A program made the position numbers and the translations under genes. The notes under the pieces were generated by a model. The model made no database searches, had not been told where the DNA came from, and was given only the letters and a program-made list of their open reading frames with translations. From Diploptera punctata (taxonomy: Eukaryota > Arthropoda > Insecta > Blattodea > Blaberidae), in NCBI GenBank assembly GCA_030220185.1, contig JASPKZ010004202.1:2236001-2300000 (forward strand): 64,000 nucleotides of DNA, written 5' to 3'. Shown piece by piece: positions 43,470 through 54,410 of this stretch (position 1 is its first letter; each line of letters starts with the position of its first letter).

Positions 43470-44042
43470 CAGAGTGATTCAGAAATATGGCTATAGCTAT
43501 GTTTGATCGCATTTTTTGACGAAAATATTATTATTAAAGAAAATATGATGTTATCATTGGAAAGGGAATCCTTCAAATTACAACAATAGAACAAAACAAA
43601 ACAAATCACTGCTCACTTGCAGCTTGGCGGGTTGATTTTTGTGGGCTAGCGTCGAGCACATCTACAATTCTCTTCGTTGTTTCTGCATCCGTGCTAATGC
43701 GAGGCCTTCCAGGAGGTTTGATTTTCTGCATCCTTCCCGTTTCCAGCGGTCGTTTTCTCCACTTCCCCACAGTCGACTGCTGCAATGCTACGTTAAACTC
43801 ACTCTTGCGGCCTCACGATCATTAGCATACGTTATTCCCCATGCAACAATTATAATTTGCTGTTGCATATTCAACGCCATTTTGACTAATGACGCAAGTT
43901 CTACACTGTTTTGTTTTATTCCATTTTTGTAATGTGAATAATTGCCTTTCCAACGGTAATTTCATATTTCCTGTAATGGTAATATTTTCATCACACAACG
44001 CGATCAAACGTGTAGCCATATTTATGATTCACCCCCGTATAC
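43470..44042. mobile_element. Internally deleted Tc1/mariner-like element
   Basis: Terminal inverted repeats of about 90 bp (cagagtgattcagaaatatg ... against the complement of the right end, which holds caaacgtgtagccatattta) are bordered by TA on both sides. The interior encodes only the N-terminal helix-turn-helix region (43606-43880). Confidence 0.75.
43606..43880 (-). pseudogene. Transposase N-terminal helix-turn-helix fragment
   Basis: It starts MALNMQQQIIIVAWGITYAN then DREAARV. After one frameshift (about 43805) it continues QSTVGKWRKRPLETGRMQK, KPPGRPRISTDAETTKRIVD and SPQKSTRQAA. The layout (HTH, GRPR linker, second HTH with S.RQAA) is that of IS630-Tc1-mariner type transposases. The catalytic domain is missing here; a matching C-terminal piece is at 58880-59145. 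Confidence 0.72.
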
Positions 44043-44466
44043 TCGATTTAAACTTCATAATGACGATCCATTTCATCATACAATGTAATAATATAATTAA
44101 ACTCGAATCTAGGCGATAGCGAGGAGCTACTAAATGGCCAACACACACACTCTATTGAGCAAATACTAGGAAATTGGGTCATGAAGTAAAAATTAATAAA
44201 ACTAAATATATTTACTCGTTTAAATACATTGTATAATGGAAATAGACGGTTAATTTTAATGAAGGAAATTTTGAAGAAGTCGCTGAATTCATATACCTAG
44301 GAACAGTAATGTAATTACAAATAGGAATGAGATACACAAAGAAATTAAACATAGGCTTAATTCTGGAAATGCGTGCTATTATCCATTACAGGGACTCTTA
44401 TCGTCCCAAATTCTTTCAAAAAACATTAAACTGAAAATATATATAAATGTTATTCTCCCAGTTATT

Positions 44467-44806
44467 TCTGTTCTATTCTACAGTGTTCTGCCCCAGGGCA
44501 GGTCTTTCACTTCAATCATATAATTTGTATGTTTTGCCTTGCAGCTTTACGAGGGGATTATAGGTCTGGTAGCTTCCCGTTGCTCTCCACACCGATGAAT
44601 GATGATGATGATAGTGATACGAATGATGATGATGGCCGGATGATTTTTTTTGGGACTGTTGGACCCTAAGCTTCCTGACATTTGTCTTACAGGTGAGGAA
44701 AAACCCCGAAAGAAAACCTCAGTCAAGAGCCTGTCACGACCGGGAATCGAACCCGGGCCCGCTGCGTGAGAAGGCAGCACGCTAACTCGAGACCACAGCG
44801 GTGGAC
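44467..44806 (-). mobile_element. SINE-A inserted in LINE-1
   Basis: A full SINE-A in reverse (minus head ccaccgctgtggtctcgagt). LINE-1 sequence ttctcccagtt before and ctctcccggtt after suggest a TSD of about 10 bp. Confidence 0.82.
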
Positions 44807-45153
44807 TCTCCCGGTTAAATTGATTCGAAAAATGTGCTCTGACCTTAATAGAGGAGGAAATATTACAAGTATTTGAGAATGAAGTTTTCAGGAAAAATTT
44901 TGGACCAAAGAGAGATGGACCAGCAGGCGAATGGAGAAGACTACATAACAGTGAGCTACATGAGCTGTATAGAAAAACAAATGGTATAATAAGAACAGTT
45001 AAGTCTCTTAGACTGCGATTGGCAGGACATGTGGCATGAATGGGGAATGAAATACGTGCATGGAAGCTTCTTGTAGAAAAACCAGAGGGAAAATGCCAAG
45101 TTGATAGATCAAGAATGAGGTGGGAGAAAAAAATTAACTATGATTTGAGGGAA

Positions 45154-45963
45154 TATTAATGGCATCATCCAAAATTGGAAAAGAAATGTTAATGTAGGTA
45201 TAAGAATGGACCGTTTTAAAATATTAAACGTTTTAATGTATGCTGACGATGTGGTTATTATTCAACAAAATAATTTGCAGTACTCTTTACATCAATTAAA
45301 TCAGTTATGCCAAGAATATCATTTTATAATATCAAAGGAAGAAACGAAAATAATGGCATTTTGGGGAAGTGAACATATAAGACCAAAAATCACAATAGAC
45401 AACAAACCTCTGGAACATGCAACAAATTTTAATTATTTAGGTTGTAATTTTACTATAAACACAAAAACTGAAAGAGACGTAAATGTAAAACTGTCAATAT
45501 TTCAAATTACATGTGGAACTATACATAGAACATTAAAGAACAAACCAAGAAGAGATACTAGATTGAAGTTTTATAAAACATTGGCAGTTCCTGCATTACT
45601 TTATGGGAGTGAAACTTGGGTTATGACCAAAAAATTACAAATTAGAATACAAAGTGTAGAAATGAACTTCCTTAGAAGAAGAAAATGCTGCACAAGAATG
45701 GATCGGCTAAAGAATGAAAATATAAGAACAGAGTTAAATATATATCCATTAAACGATAACATCAAAGAATATGGAGAAAAATGGTTTAGACATGTAGAAA
45801 GAATGAACGTAACAAGATTACCAAAAGCTACATTTAACTACAAGCCAAGAGGTTCGAGGAATGTAGGAAGGTCAGTGAAAAGATGGACAGAACAACTGTG
45901 AGGCGGAACTGGCATTTTGTCTGCCCGTGAAAGAAGAAGAAGAAGTAGATGATGATGATGATG
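45154..45963 (+). mobile_element. LINE-2 with intact 231-codon RT frame, 14-bp TSD
   Basis: The frame 45206-45901 is open and contains NVLMYADDVVIIQ, the RT catalytic YADD box, then FNYLGCNFTINTKTERDVN, YKTLAVPALLYGSETW and a PRGSRNVGRSVKRWTEQL end. It lacks the RT fingers, so it is 5'-truncated. TSD atgatttgagggaa at 45140-45153 and 45964-45977 in LINE-1. The tail is gaagaagaagtagatgatga. The open frame suggests a recent insertion. Confidence 0.9.
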
Positions 45964-46093
45964 ATGATTTGAGGGAAGTAGATTATACAAAGGATGATTG
46001 GAAACCATTAGCTCACAATACAGATGTGTGGAGAGGTTATGTCCGCGCGGCCATGAACTACGGGTTCGATAGTGCCAGTGAGTTAGTTAGATA

Positions 46094-46386
46094 CTGCAAG
46101 TAAGCAATTGATTTAGATTAATAGTATGAGAAATTCCGATAAGCGCGTGGTTGTAGTTGAATGCTTCAACCGCACCTTTGGTTCCACAAGTTCGTGATGG
46201 TAATTCTAATGATAACATTATTGTATACAATTTGTTGGTCAGTGCAAAGTGTTTCACATGTCAACATTAGGGAATCCCAGGCCAAATGCCAATTTAGTTC
46301 CATAGTATTGATTTCATTGCCGTTTATATCCTCTTCATGTGTTTTATTGATAGACGTAATTCCCATAGTAGACTTTCTTGAAACTA
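46094..46386 (+). other. Open frame with signal-peptide-like start
   Basis: From 46197 a plus frame reads MVILMITLLYTICWSVQS and then HVNIRESQAKCQ, continuing to the foldback at 46387. The hydrophobic start resembles a signal peptide, but there is no homology I recognise and no clear splice donor. Possibly a first exon or pure chance. Confidence 0.2.
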
Positions 46387-46735
46387 GTGGAATGCAGGCT
46401 TTCACGGCCGGTAATCATGGTAATAAAAGATTCCGGGCTATGTGGCCGTGGTCTATAACTGGCGTTTCTTCCAGACGTTTCTCCCTCAACTGCGGAGGGC
46501 ATCTTCAGTGGCGAGCGCTTCCAGCTGTTGTTTCTCTGTCGTAGACTCGACTGCGAATGAACAGCAGAAAGAAGCGTCCAGCTTTCTGCTGTTCATTCGC
46601 AGTCTAGTCTACGACAGAGAAACAACAGCTGGAAGCGCTCGCCACTGAAGATGCCCTCCGCAGTTGAGGGAGAAACGTCTGGAAGAAACGCCAGTTATAG
46701 ACCACGGCCACATAGCCCGGAATCTTTTATTACCA
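46387..46735. mobile_element. Foldback element with 13-bp TSD
   Basis: The arms are about 46415-46555 and 46573-46735. The left unpaired tail contains caggctttcacggccgg. TSD tttcttgaaacta at 46374-46386 and 46736-46748. The right arm core is CTGAAGA (46645-46651), hairpin CCCTC/GAGGG (46654-46658, 46666-46670), GAAAC (46672-46676). The left arm has the same in reverse. Confidence 0.82.
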
Positions 46736-46849
46736 TTTCTTGAAACTATTCGGTAAAATTACATTAGAATATCCCAACAAGTTACACATAGGGGTCTATG
46801 ACCTATTCTTGTTGATGTGATTCAAAAATTGCAATATCCGACTTAGGAT

Positions 46850-47112
46850 AATTCTATTCTTCTTCTTCTTCTTCTTCTCTTCTTCTTCTTCTTCTTCCTC
46901 CTTTCGAGGATTAGGTCAATGCGACCTGTTCCGGTCTCAAGTCCATCGTTTCCTTGGCCGTCCCAAAGATCTTTTTCCATGTGGTTTATAGGTGTTGATC
47001 TTTTTGGGTAACCTTGAATTGTCCATTCTGGAGATATTTTCAATTGTCGATAAACCAGAAGAGCACAAATACCAATGGAAAGAACATTTAGATAATTCTA
47101 TTAGTATTTCTT
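46850..47112 (-). mobile_element. LINE-12 3' end
   Basis: A ctt run (tail on minus), then minus frames GRIDLILE, KINTYKPHGKRSLGRPRKRW and SRMDNSRLPKKI, a LINE ORF2 end. Confidence 0.7.
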
Positions 47113-47508
47113 TTTGTAAGCCCATGTTTTCCCTTCACAGAGATTTAGGCGCTCTCCCCCTACAGGGAAGGATTTGAACCATACTAATTTAGTTACACTT
47201 GTTTTCGTATAGATGTCATTTCGAGTGGTCCATGGTCAGCGTTCCTCCTCATACTGACATCCAGGAAACCAAGGTAGTACTAGGACGGAAAAATTCGATA
47301 AATTTTGCTTAGAGGTCTTTTCATTCAGGCTTAAGGATTTTCTACGAGCTTGAAAATCTTCAGACTCGGGACCCACGGCTTAAAGTCCCTCCCGCAGGAC
47401 TTGCTCCTTGGATTATTTCGTCCTAAAAAATCCATCGACCCCGGCCTGGTTTGAACCCGCGACCCTCGGGACCAGAGGCATGGAGCATAACCATTAGTCC
47501 ACCGCGGT
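47113..47508 (-). mobile_element. SINE-D, complete copy
   Basis: Nearly the same as 50595-50992. The minus-strand head is gaccgcggtggactaatggt, then gtcgcgggttcaaacc. The end is the gagcgcctaaatctctgtg and gaaaacatgggcttac region. Confidence 0.87.
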
Positions 47509-47526
47509 CTATTAGTACTTTAATAA

Positions 47527-47885
47527 TAACTCACTAGTACTATGGAACCCGTAGGTCCATGACCGCAAGAACATAAGCTCGCCATACATTCCTAAACTGA
47601 GCTAATGTTTTCCATTCACCCCCTGTATAATATACTTTCCTCAAATCATAGTTACTATTCTCCTACCTCATTCTTGGCCTATCTAATGGGCGCCTTCCCT
47701 CTGGGTTTTCTACAAGGAGTTTCCATGCTCCTATTTCATTCCCCATTCGTGCAACATGTCCTGCCCATCGCGGCTGAAGAGACTTAACTGTTCTTATTAT
47801 ATTTGGTTTTCTATAAATCTCATATAGCTATCTGTTAATTGTCTTCTCCATTCGCCTGTCTGTTCATCTCTCTTTGGTCCAAAAC
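47527..47885 (-). mobile_element. LINE-1 3'-end fragment
   Basis: The reversed LINE-1 end (ctcactagtactatggaacc to tgttcatctctctttggtcc). Confidence 0.8.
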
Positions 47886-47971
47886 GACAAAAGAAGTATA
47901 TGGCAATGGGAGATAAATCAAAAAGATTTGGTTTTAGAAAACGGACATAGAAAAATAAAAGTATACGATCT

Positions 47972-48112
47972 TCTTCTTCTTCATCACGGTTTAGGCTTAT
48001 TTACTAGCCTGTTCCGGTTCCAATTTGCTGCTGTTTCCATCTTTCCTTTGGTCTTCCCAAAACTTCTTCCTCGTGGTGTTTGCTGTGAATTTCTTTTAAA
48101 AAATTAAAATGG
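47972..48112 (-). mobile_element. LINE 3'-end fragment
   Basis: The sequence cttcttcttcatcacggttt, then aggcttatttactagcctgt, is shared with 54152-54410. Minus-strand LINE tail with gaagaagaag. Confidence 0.6.
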
Positions 48113-48720
48113 TATGGTAATGTCACGGAGGTAGATACTAACCGTATATAGTCAGGAACAAATAGTCAATTTACTTAGGGTATTGCATAGCACTCCTCGA
48201 CGTCACAGACTGAATGTGAAGCGAGTGTAGGCGAGATGACACGGCGTTATTTCGCAAATCATTCACAAACGAATCAGGGCAATGTTCCATTGTGCCGGAT
48301 AATAAAACGTGGATAATTTAATTTAATAAATAAACATCGTGGAATTTCATCGAGTAAACACGAAATCAATTATTGATAACTTAAAAATATGTGTATAATT
48401 CATTTGCAAAATACGATATTTCCACATCGTGAATGAAAAAAAGATGAAATTTGTCACGAACATATTAACTTCCATTTTAATCTACCATTAACACAATTTT
48501 TATTCCTGTTTCAATTTCGGGACACTCTGTATGACAAATAATATTAAATATGTTTCTGTTGATGAGAATTGGCCCGAAAACGTTCACCGATAGTGACAGT
48601 TTTGTTTATCAGAACATTGTGTACCTGGTTACATATTGCAGCAATCATCGATAGTTATGAAAATAATAATAATACTAGAAATATGTCATAATGTCATACA
48701 TAGGCCCACTTTCAAATAAA
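48113..48720. other. Nothing recognised
   Basis: AT-rich. A short match to the Penelope flank (catcgagtaaacacg near 48350) is the only link seen. Confidence 0.3.
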
Positions 48721-48779
48721 ATATCTAAACACTTTAAAAAGTTGAACATTAATGTGGCATTTAAAACTAATAAAACTTT

Positions 48780-49350
48780 ACAAAACACAATAAAAAACAA
48801 TTAAACCAAAATAAAAAATAAAAATTATCAGGTGTATATAAATTGAAGTGTGGCACATGTGACAATGTCTATATAAGACAAACTGGTAGACTTTTATATC
48901 TCGGATAAAGTAACACATGAGAGCATATAACAGAAATTTAGAATATTCAAAATATGCTAACCACCTATCGCAATTTAATCATTATTTCGATCCAAATTTT
49001 GAAATTTTACATGTTTGTGATAAGGGTAAGAAGTTGGACCTTTTGGACGCTGTAGAAATAAATAAATAAATTGAAAAGTAGTAATAAACTGTTAAATTCA
49101 CAACATGATTTGAATAAATCGCCTTTGTTAAATTAAAAAATTTAAATAAATTATTGTTGTATTGTTGCTTAGATCAGTTGGAACACAATTCATAATTTGC
49201 TAACATGTCTGAAGAAGGCACAGTGTACCGAAACAGCTGTCACTGAATATATCTTAATAAATATAAAAATCAAATAAAAATAAGTTTTATATTTATTGAA
49301 TTAATAAGTATGGATTTTCATCAAGTAAACACCAACTCGATTGATTATTT
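48780..49350 (+). mobile_element. Penelope-like element, GIY-YIG end
   Basis: The translation from 48828 reads SGVYKLKCGTCDNVYIRQTG, the GIY-YIG endonuclease start with its Cys pair (the second Gly is Arg). After a frameshift it continues RAYNRNLEYSKYANHL, NHYFDPNFEILHV and KGKKLDLLDAVEINK, as in the GIY-YIG domain of Penelope-like elements. The 3' end has ctgaagaaggcacagtgtac and cgaaacagctg. RT not seen, so it is a dead 3' fragment. Confidence 0.8.
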
Positions 49351-49354
49351 AATA

Positions 49355-49990
49355 CTATCGTCATCATCATCATCATAGTACATTCACGAATTTAGGCCAT
49401 TTGTTGACCTGTTTCGGCCTCAAGAGAAACACCATCCAAAAGTCTTTTGAGTGGACGTCCTGGTCTTCTTCTTCCTGCAGGTTGATATCTTAACATTTGT
49501 TTGGGTATTCTGTGATCTTCCATTCGATGAACATGTTGCATCCATCTTGACTTATAATTAGAAATTTTGTTTTCTAAAGGTTCCATGTGTAATTCTTCTA
49601 AGATGTATTCATTTTTTTTTTTGTGATCTAGTAGTGTGTATCCTGCAGTCCTCCGAAGGTATCTCATTTCAGCAGATCTAAGTCTCTGTATATCCTTCTG
49701 TTTCAACGTCCATACTTCGCTATCATACAAAAGAGTTGGATGAGCCAGTATTTTATACACTTTCAGTCTTGAATGTTTTTGGACTAACTGTGGCTTGAAG
49801 ATAGAATTTATTAACCCTAAAATTCTTAAAAATTTAGATATTTTTCCATTTACTTCCTTTTCTTCTTCATATGAGGTATTGCATCCTAGATACGTAAAAT
49901 TATTCATCTGCTCCAAAATTTTATTGTCCAGTACAATTTTACTTCTGACAGGATATACACCTTGAAATGCCATAATTTTTGTTTTTTCTG
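49355..49990 (-). mobile_element. LINE-4, minus copy with long frame
   Basis: The 193-codon frame 49392-49973 reads NNFTYLGCNTSYEEEKEVN, KISKFLRILGLINSIFKPQL, YDSEVWTLKQKDIQRLRSAE, and ends RPLKRLLDGVSLEAETGQQ. The tail catcatcatcatc is in reverse. Confidence 0.88.
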
Positions 49991-50594
49991 TAGATATCTT
50001 ATTATTTAATACTAGTGCAGATTAAACAAAGGAAAAACATACGGCGACTTGGTGACGTGAAATAAGGAGGCGAGATTGGAGTTAAGGTGAAGGCCACGTC
50101 CTTAAACGAAAACAATGTGTAGCTCTGCGGATGTCTTCATTTTTAACAACTTGCCTATTCACTACTTACATCGTTTCATAAATTCAAACAAGACAAAGCC
50201 AAATGGTTATTTAATATTATACTGTATTCAATGCAAATATATCTGTGGCCACGGGAATAAATTAATTGGAAATAGTACATATATGCGAGGTTGGCAAGTG
50301 ATTGTTACAGAAACAAACTAATTTTCAAAAACTGAGCGATAACGAGCTTTCTAATTTCCGAGATTCTGTAAAACACTTCACAAACGTGCGTTGTACATTA
50401 TTTTTTGCGCGATGATGGTTTTCAAAATAATAAATAATAGTAAAATAACATTTTTGTAGGAAATATTTACGTTCATTATAAACAACTGACTAACGTTAAC
50501 AGTGTGGGCAATGTTTATTAGTTGAGACTACAGCAGGCCATGACACCAATCAGTTATAAAATGGTGGCAAGTACGTATTTATTGTTTTATGTAT
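49991..50594. other. Nothing recognised
   Basis: No repeat partner, no motif-bearing frame. Confidence 0.3.
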
Positions 50595-50992
50595 TGTAAG
50601 CCCATGTTTTCCCTTTACAGAGATTTAGGCGCTCTCACCCTACAGGGAAAAATTTGAACCATACTAATTTAATTACACTTGTTTTCGTATAGATGTCATT
50701 TGAGTGGTCCGTGGTCAGCGTTCCGCCTCATACTGACATCTAGGAAACCAAGGTAGTACTAGGACGGAAAAATTCGGTAAATTTTGCTTAGAGGCCTTTT
50801 GGTTCAGGCTTAAGGATCTTTTACGAGCCTGAAAATCTTCAGACTCGGGACCCACGGCTTAAAGTCCCTCCCGGAGGACTTGCTCCTTGGATTTTTTCCG
50901 TCCTAAAAAATCCATCGACCCCGGCCGGGTTTGAACCCGCGACCCTCGGGACCAGAGGCAAGGAGCATAACCACTAGACCACCGCGGCCGAC
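50595..50992 (-). mobile_element. SINE-D, complete copy
   Basis: On the minus strand the head is gtcggccgcggtggtctagt and gggtcgcgggttcaaacc, a clear tRNA-like A/B pair. The end is gaaaacatgggcttac. Confidence 0.88.
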
Positions 50993-52096
50993 TGTTTTAT
51001 ACTGTGTCAAATAAAGTTCAGTTCATTTAAAATGCAGTGATTTGTTTCATATAATGTATATTAACACTACCTATTGGATATAATTTTGTATATACATTGT
51101 ACGTAGCATACATAAAGGGCAGTGGGTTTACTTCCCGCACGAGGTTTGTGATATTTAATATTACAGTATATTTATTTAGGTTGGCAACCTCGAAATGTAG
51201 GAAGTTGAACTTTCAATCATGGTCGCCATTGCAAAAAAGTATTATTGATCATCTCCAAAGCCTTCTGTGATGAAGTTGATAAAGCAGAACTCTAATACAG
51301 TTGCTTACTGTCAGAGTTATAGAACATTTGATTCTTGTTATATCGTAAGAAAAGTAGTGATTTTTTATTTCAATTATTTAGTCCCTATGGACACATATGG
51401 TATATAAAAGTCTTAAGATGTGTCAAAAGTGGCCATAGCTACATACCACCATACTGCATGAAAACTGTATAAAAATCCAGGCTGATTCAATAAATTAATG
51501 TTGCACAACTCTTGGGGCCAGTTTCTTCAACAGATGTTAAAAATATGCTAAATAGCTAGATACTGTAGCAGGCTGCCGTGGGTCTTTTTTTTTTTGCAAT
51601 AAAAACAACACAGATAATTACGTAAAACTCCACAATAACTTTATCTAATTTTATAAATTCTCAGTGAAATTTCACTCATAAATTGCTGTAATAATTAATT
51701 TTGCTTTAAAGTTTATCTACAGTCTACTGTATCGCTGTCACAACACGACTAACTCAATTCCGAACCTGGCAACATTTATATATGCTGAGGAAAGAAATAT
51801 CTGGGCTCCCAATTGAGACTTTTCTCGTATGGAAGCTTCTGGCATCGAACCTTCCTGACATAGAGGATGCAGGCTTGGAGAATTTTCTGGAGTGAAAGTC
51901 TTTACGCATCGATCGCTTTGCGCGGGCCTTTCGACTCGTGAGTCAACGAAACATGTATCTACTTCCGCCAATGCGAGACCACTATTCTCGTCGTCACCCG
52001 CGAAATTTTTTACGATGCGTCACAGTATTTAATAAATTTACGCAAATAGGGTCTGTCAAAGTGACAAAGTATATTTGACAAAAAGAGAATTTTCCC
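50993..52096. other. Nothing recognised
   Basis: A 77-codon minus frame at 51738-51971 shows no motif. Confidence 0.3.
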
Positions 52097-52266
52097 GTCC
52101 TAGTACTACCTTGGTTTCCTAGATGTCAGTATGAGGCGAAACGCTGACCACGGACTATTCAAATGACATCTATACGAAAACAAGTGTAACTAAATTAGTA
52201 TGGTTAAATTTCTTCCCTTTAGGGGAGAGCGCCTAAATCTCTGTTAAGGGAAACATGGGCTTACAA
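52097..52266 (+). mobile_element. SINE-D 3' part
   Basis: The sequence gtcctagtactaccttggtt to gaaacatgggcttac, the non-tRNA half of SINE-D in plus orientation, tRNA head missing. Confidence 0.75.
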
Positions 52267-52560
52267 GAAGAAGAAAAAGAAGAAGAAAAAAGGAAAATAG
52301 TAAAAACATTAGATAATACAGAAGAAAAACGAAGATATAAGAACAGAACTTAGTATATTTAATCTCTGTGAAATAATAAAATATTATCAAAATGCTTATC
52401 TTCAGCACGTATTACGAATGAATGAACAGCGCATACCAAGAAGAATGTATAATTATAAACCAAAAGGTAGAAGAAGTTGGGAAGATCATTGAAGAGATGG
52501 AAGGACCAATTCGACCTGTAATGAGATCGGAACACGCCATTGGGTTTGATCCTTGTTGTT
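52267..52560 (+). mobile_element. LINE 3'-end fragment
   Basis: Broken frames with YLQHVLRMNEQRIPRRMYNY, then KPKGRRSW, a LINE ORF2 end with stops. Confidence 0.6.
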
Positions 52561-52879
52561 GCTGATAATGATAATACAAAGGCAATACATATTTGTTTTG
52601 AATTTATGTAATAGGCATAGAACAAGATGAAAGTAGAATGTATATGAAAGGGTAATTCTGAATAAAGGGGAAAATCAAGAACTAGGATTTGGAGACTGAC
52701 CATATAGATGATTTCTTAAGATGGAGATAGAGCCCTTCAATGTGGCTGTTCCAATTTGAGCTATGAATATTCACCAGTTCCTAGTTGCTTCAGGATTTTT
52801 TTTTCTCTAGCGCCTACAAGTAAACCTTATTACTAGGCCTATATATACCCGTATATATACCTTTCTTCTCTAAATTCAC
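52561..52879. other. Nothing recognised
   Basis: No supported feature. Confidence 0.3.
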
Positions 52880-53275
52880 TTCAGCTGGTTGTTTAAGACT
52901 GGAGTCAAAACGTACTGTAAGTCCGATGATGAGACGGAATTGTTGGTTGTATTAACAATCATATCAATACCATATGTACTGTCATTCTCAGCTATCCCGT
53001 GAACTTCTTCGTGGACCGTAAGGTTTTTCGATCGAAAAGTTGCAGAGATAAGATCTCTTACTCTGTTGTGCCTAATGATATGTTTCTTTGAAGGGGCAAG
53101 ATACCAAGACGTGGGCAAGAGTTTCAGGCTCGTTGAGGCAGCGCCTACAACCTTTATTGCCCTGGGAGCTACCTGGTAACGCACACACATTTGCCTCATT
53201 TCGATGGCATCTCTCCATTCAGAAGACGTTAGATTGATCCTCTTTCTAACCGAAAGATTTGCTGGAGTATATCCT
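52880..53275 (-). mobile_element. LINE with zinc-motif RT C-terminus, degraded
   Basis: The minus translation reads GCRRCLNEPETLAHVLVSCP, the C-x2-C ... H-x-x-x-x-C motif found near the end of R2-like and related LINE proteins, preceded by RINLTSSEWRDAIEMR. After a frameshift, IIRHNRVRDLISATF fits the H-N-x-V/I-R region that follows. Dead copy, only one in the window. Confidence 0.7.
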
Positions 53276-53486
53276 TAATACAGAAGCACACCCTTTCCTC
53301 TATGCGGAATATTTTTCAAATTCGTGTTGCCTCAATTGTTCTCTGGTTTTCTTTCGTGTTATTGGAGAATCTTCATGATTATGGTGTTTTGGGTTTGTAC
53401 ATACATTTAGATTTCTCCTGTCAAATCAAGACTACGGTTGATATGAGAATTACCAGAATGTAGCAGCTTCTTATAGGAATTTATAG

Positions 53487-53788
53487 TAAAGTAAGTAAAG
53501 TGATCCCACAACAGGCCCGGAGGCCCTTGGGATAGTAGGAGGTTAAGGCTCCCACTTTTTCTAGACAATCGGCACTTTATGTCAGCCGGGTTGTCAGCCC
53601 TGCGTGACGGCCGCCTTTACCCCAGAACAAGTGTCTGGTACTCATTTCCGTTAGAGGCTGAGTCGACCCCAGGGCCATAGTGCCGCCAGAGGGTTTGGGT
53701 CAGTTTAAAAATCCTGACCCCAACGGGACTTGAACCCTCGACCCTCCGGCTTGTAGCTCAGTGCCTTAACCACTACGCTACAAGCTGA
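53487..53788 (-). mobile_element. SINE-B copy
   Basis: Reverse of the consensus: gtaaagtgatcccacaacag at the tail end, minus head tagcgtagtggttaaggcac. Confidence 0.86.
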
Positions 53789-54151
53789 AGAAATGCTTCC
53801 CATGTCATCCTGAAAACCTCCAATCCTTTGTATTTTTGGGAAGGGTGTTTCATGCAATCAGAGGTTTCAAGAAGTAACTGGATAACTCCTTTAAGGACAC
53901 TTCTAATCTTTATGTCAGCATCAGAAAGAAATGTCATTAGTATGTTTTGGAGAGAAAATGTTTGAAACAGAGAGATGAATGTAGGACAAATGCATTCTGA
54001 CAATTTTTTTAGCCCACTTATGTTTTATATTAAATTACTGATTTGTTCAATCAACAATTTTTATCATTATTTTTATTTTATGTTAACTTCACATTCCGTC
54101 CAATTAATATTATATTGTAATCCATCACCACTTAAATATAAATTGCTTCTT
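53789..54151. other. Nothing recognised
   Basis: A 76-codon minus frame (53773-54003) overlaps the SINE head and has no family match. Confidence 0.3.
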
Positions 54152-54410
54152 GGTCTTCTTCTTCTTCTTCACGGTTTAGGCTTATTTACTAGCCTGTTCC
54201 GGCTCCAAATTGCTGCTCTTTCCATTTTTTCTTTGGTTTTCCCAAACTTCTTCATCCTCGTGGTGAATAGCTGTATGCTGCTTTTGGTATTCTATTCTCA
54301 GTCACCCTTGCCAAATGTTATTTCCAGTTTGTTCTGTATTTCTCTATTGTTGTGTTTAATTCCTTTACTTTTAGTTGTTGTGTTATACATTTTTGGTAAG
54401 GTTGAAAAAC
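54152..54410 (-). mobile_element. LINE 3'-end fragment
   Basis: Shares cttcttcttcttcacggttt and aggcttatttactagcctgt with 47972-48112, with more of the coding end. Confidence 0.6.

Larger units (their letters stand above)
44105..46093 (+). mobile_element. LINE-1 with nested SINE-A and LINE-2
   Basis: The LINE-1 segments are 44105-44466, 44807-45153 and 45964-46093. The first encodes EFIYLGTVM-like and MRYTKKLNIGLILEM-like stretches. The second has KRDGPAGEWRRLH and the third ends YVRAAMN. The two insertions account for the breaks exactly. Confidence 0.82.
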
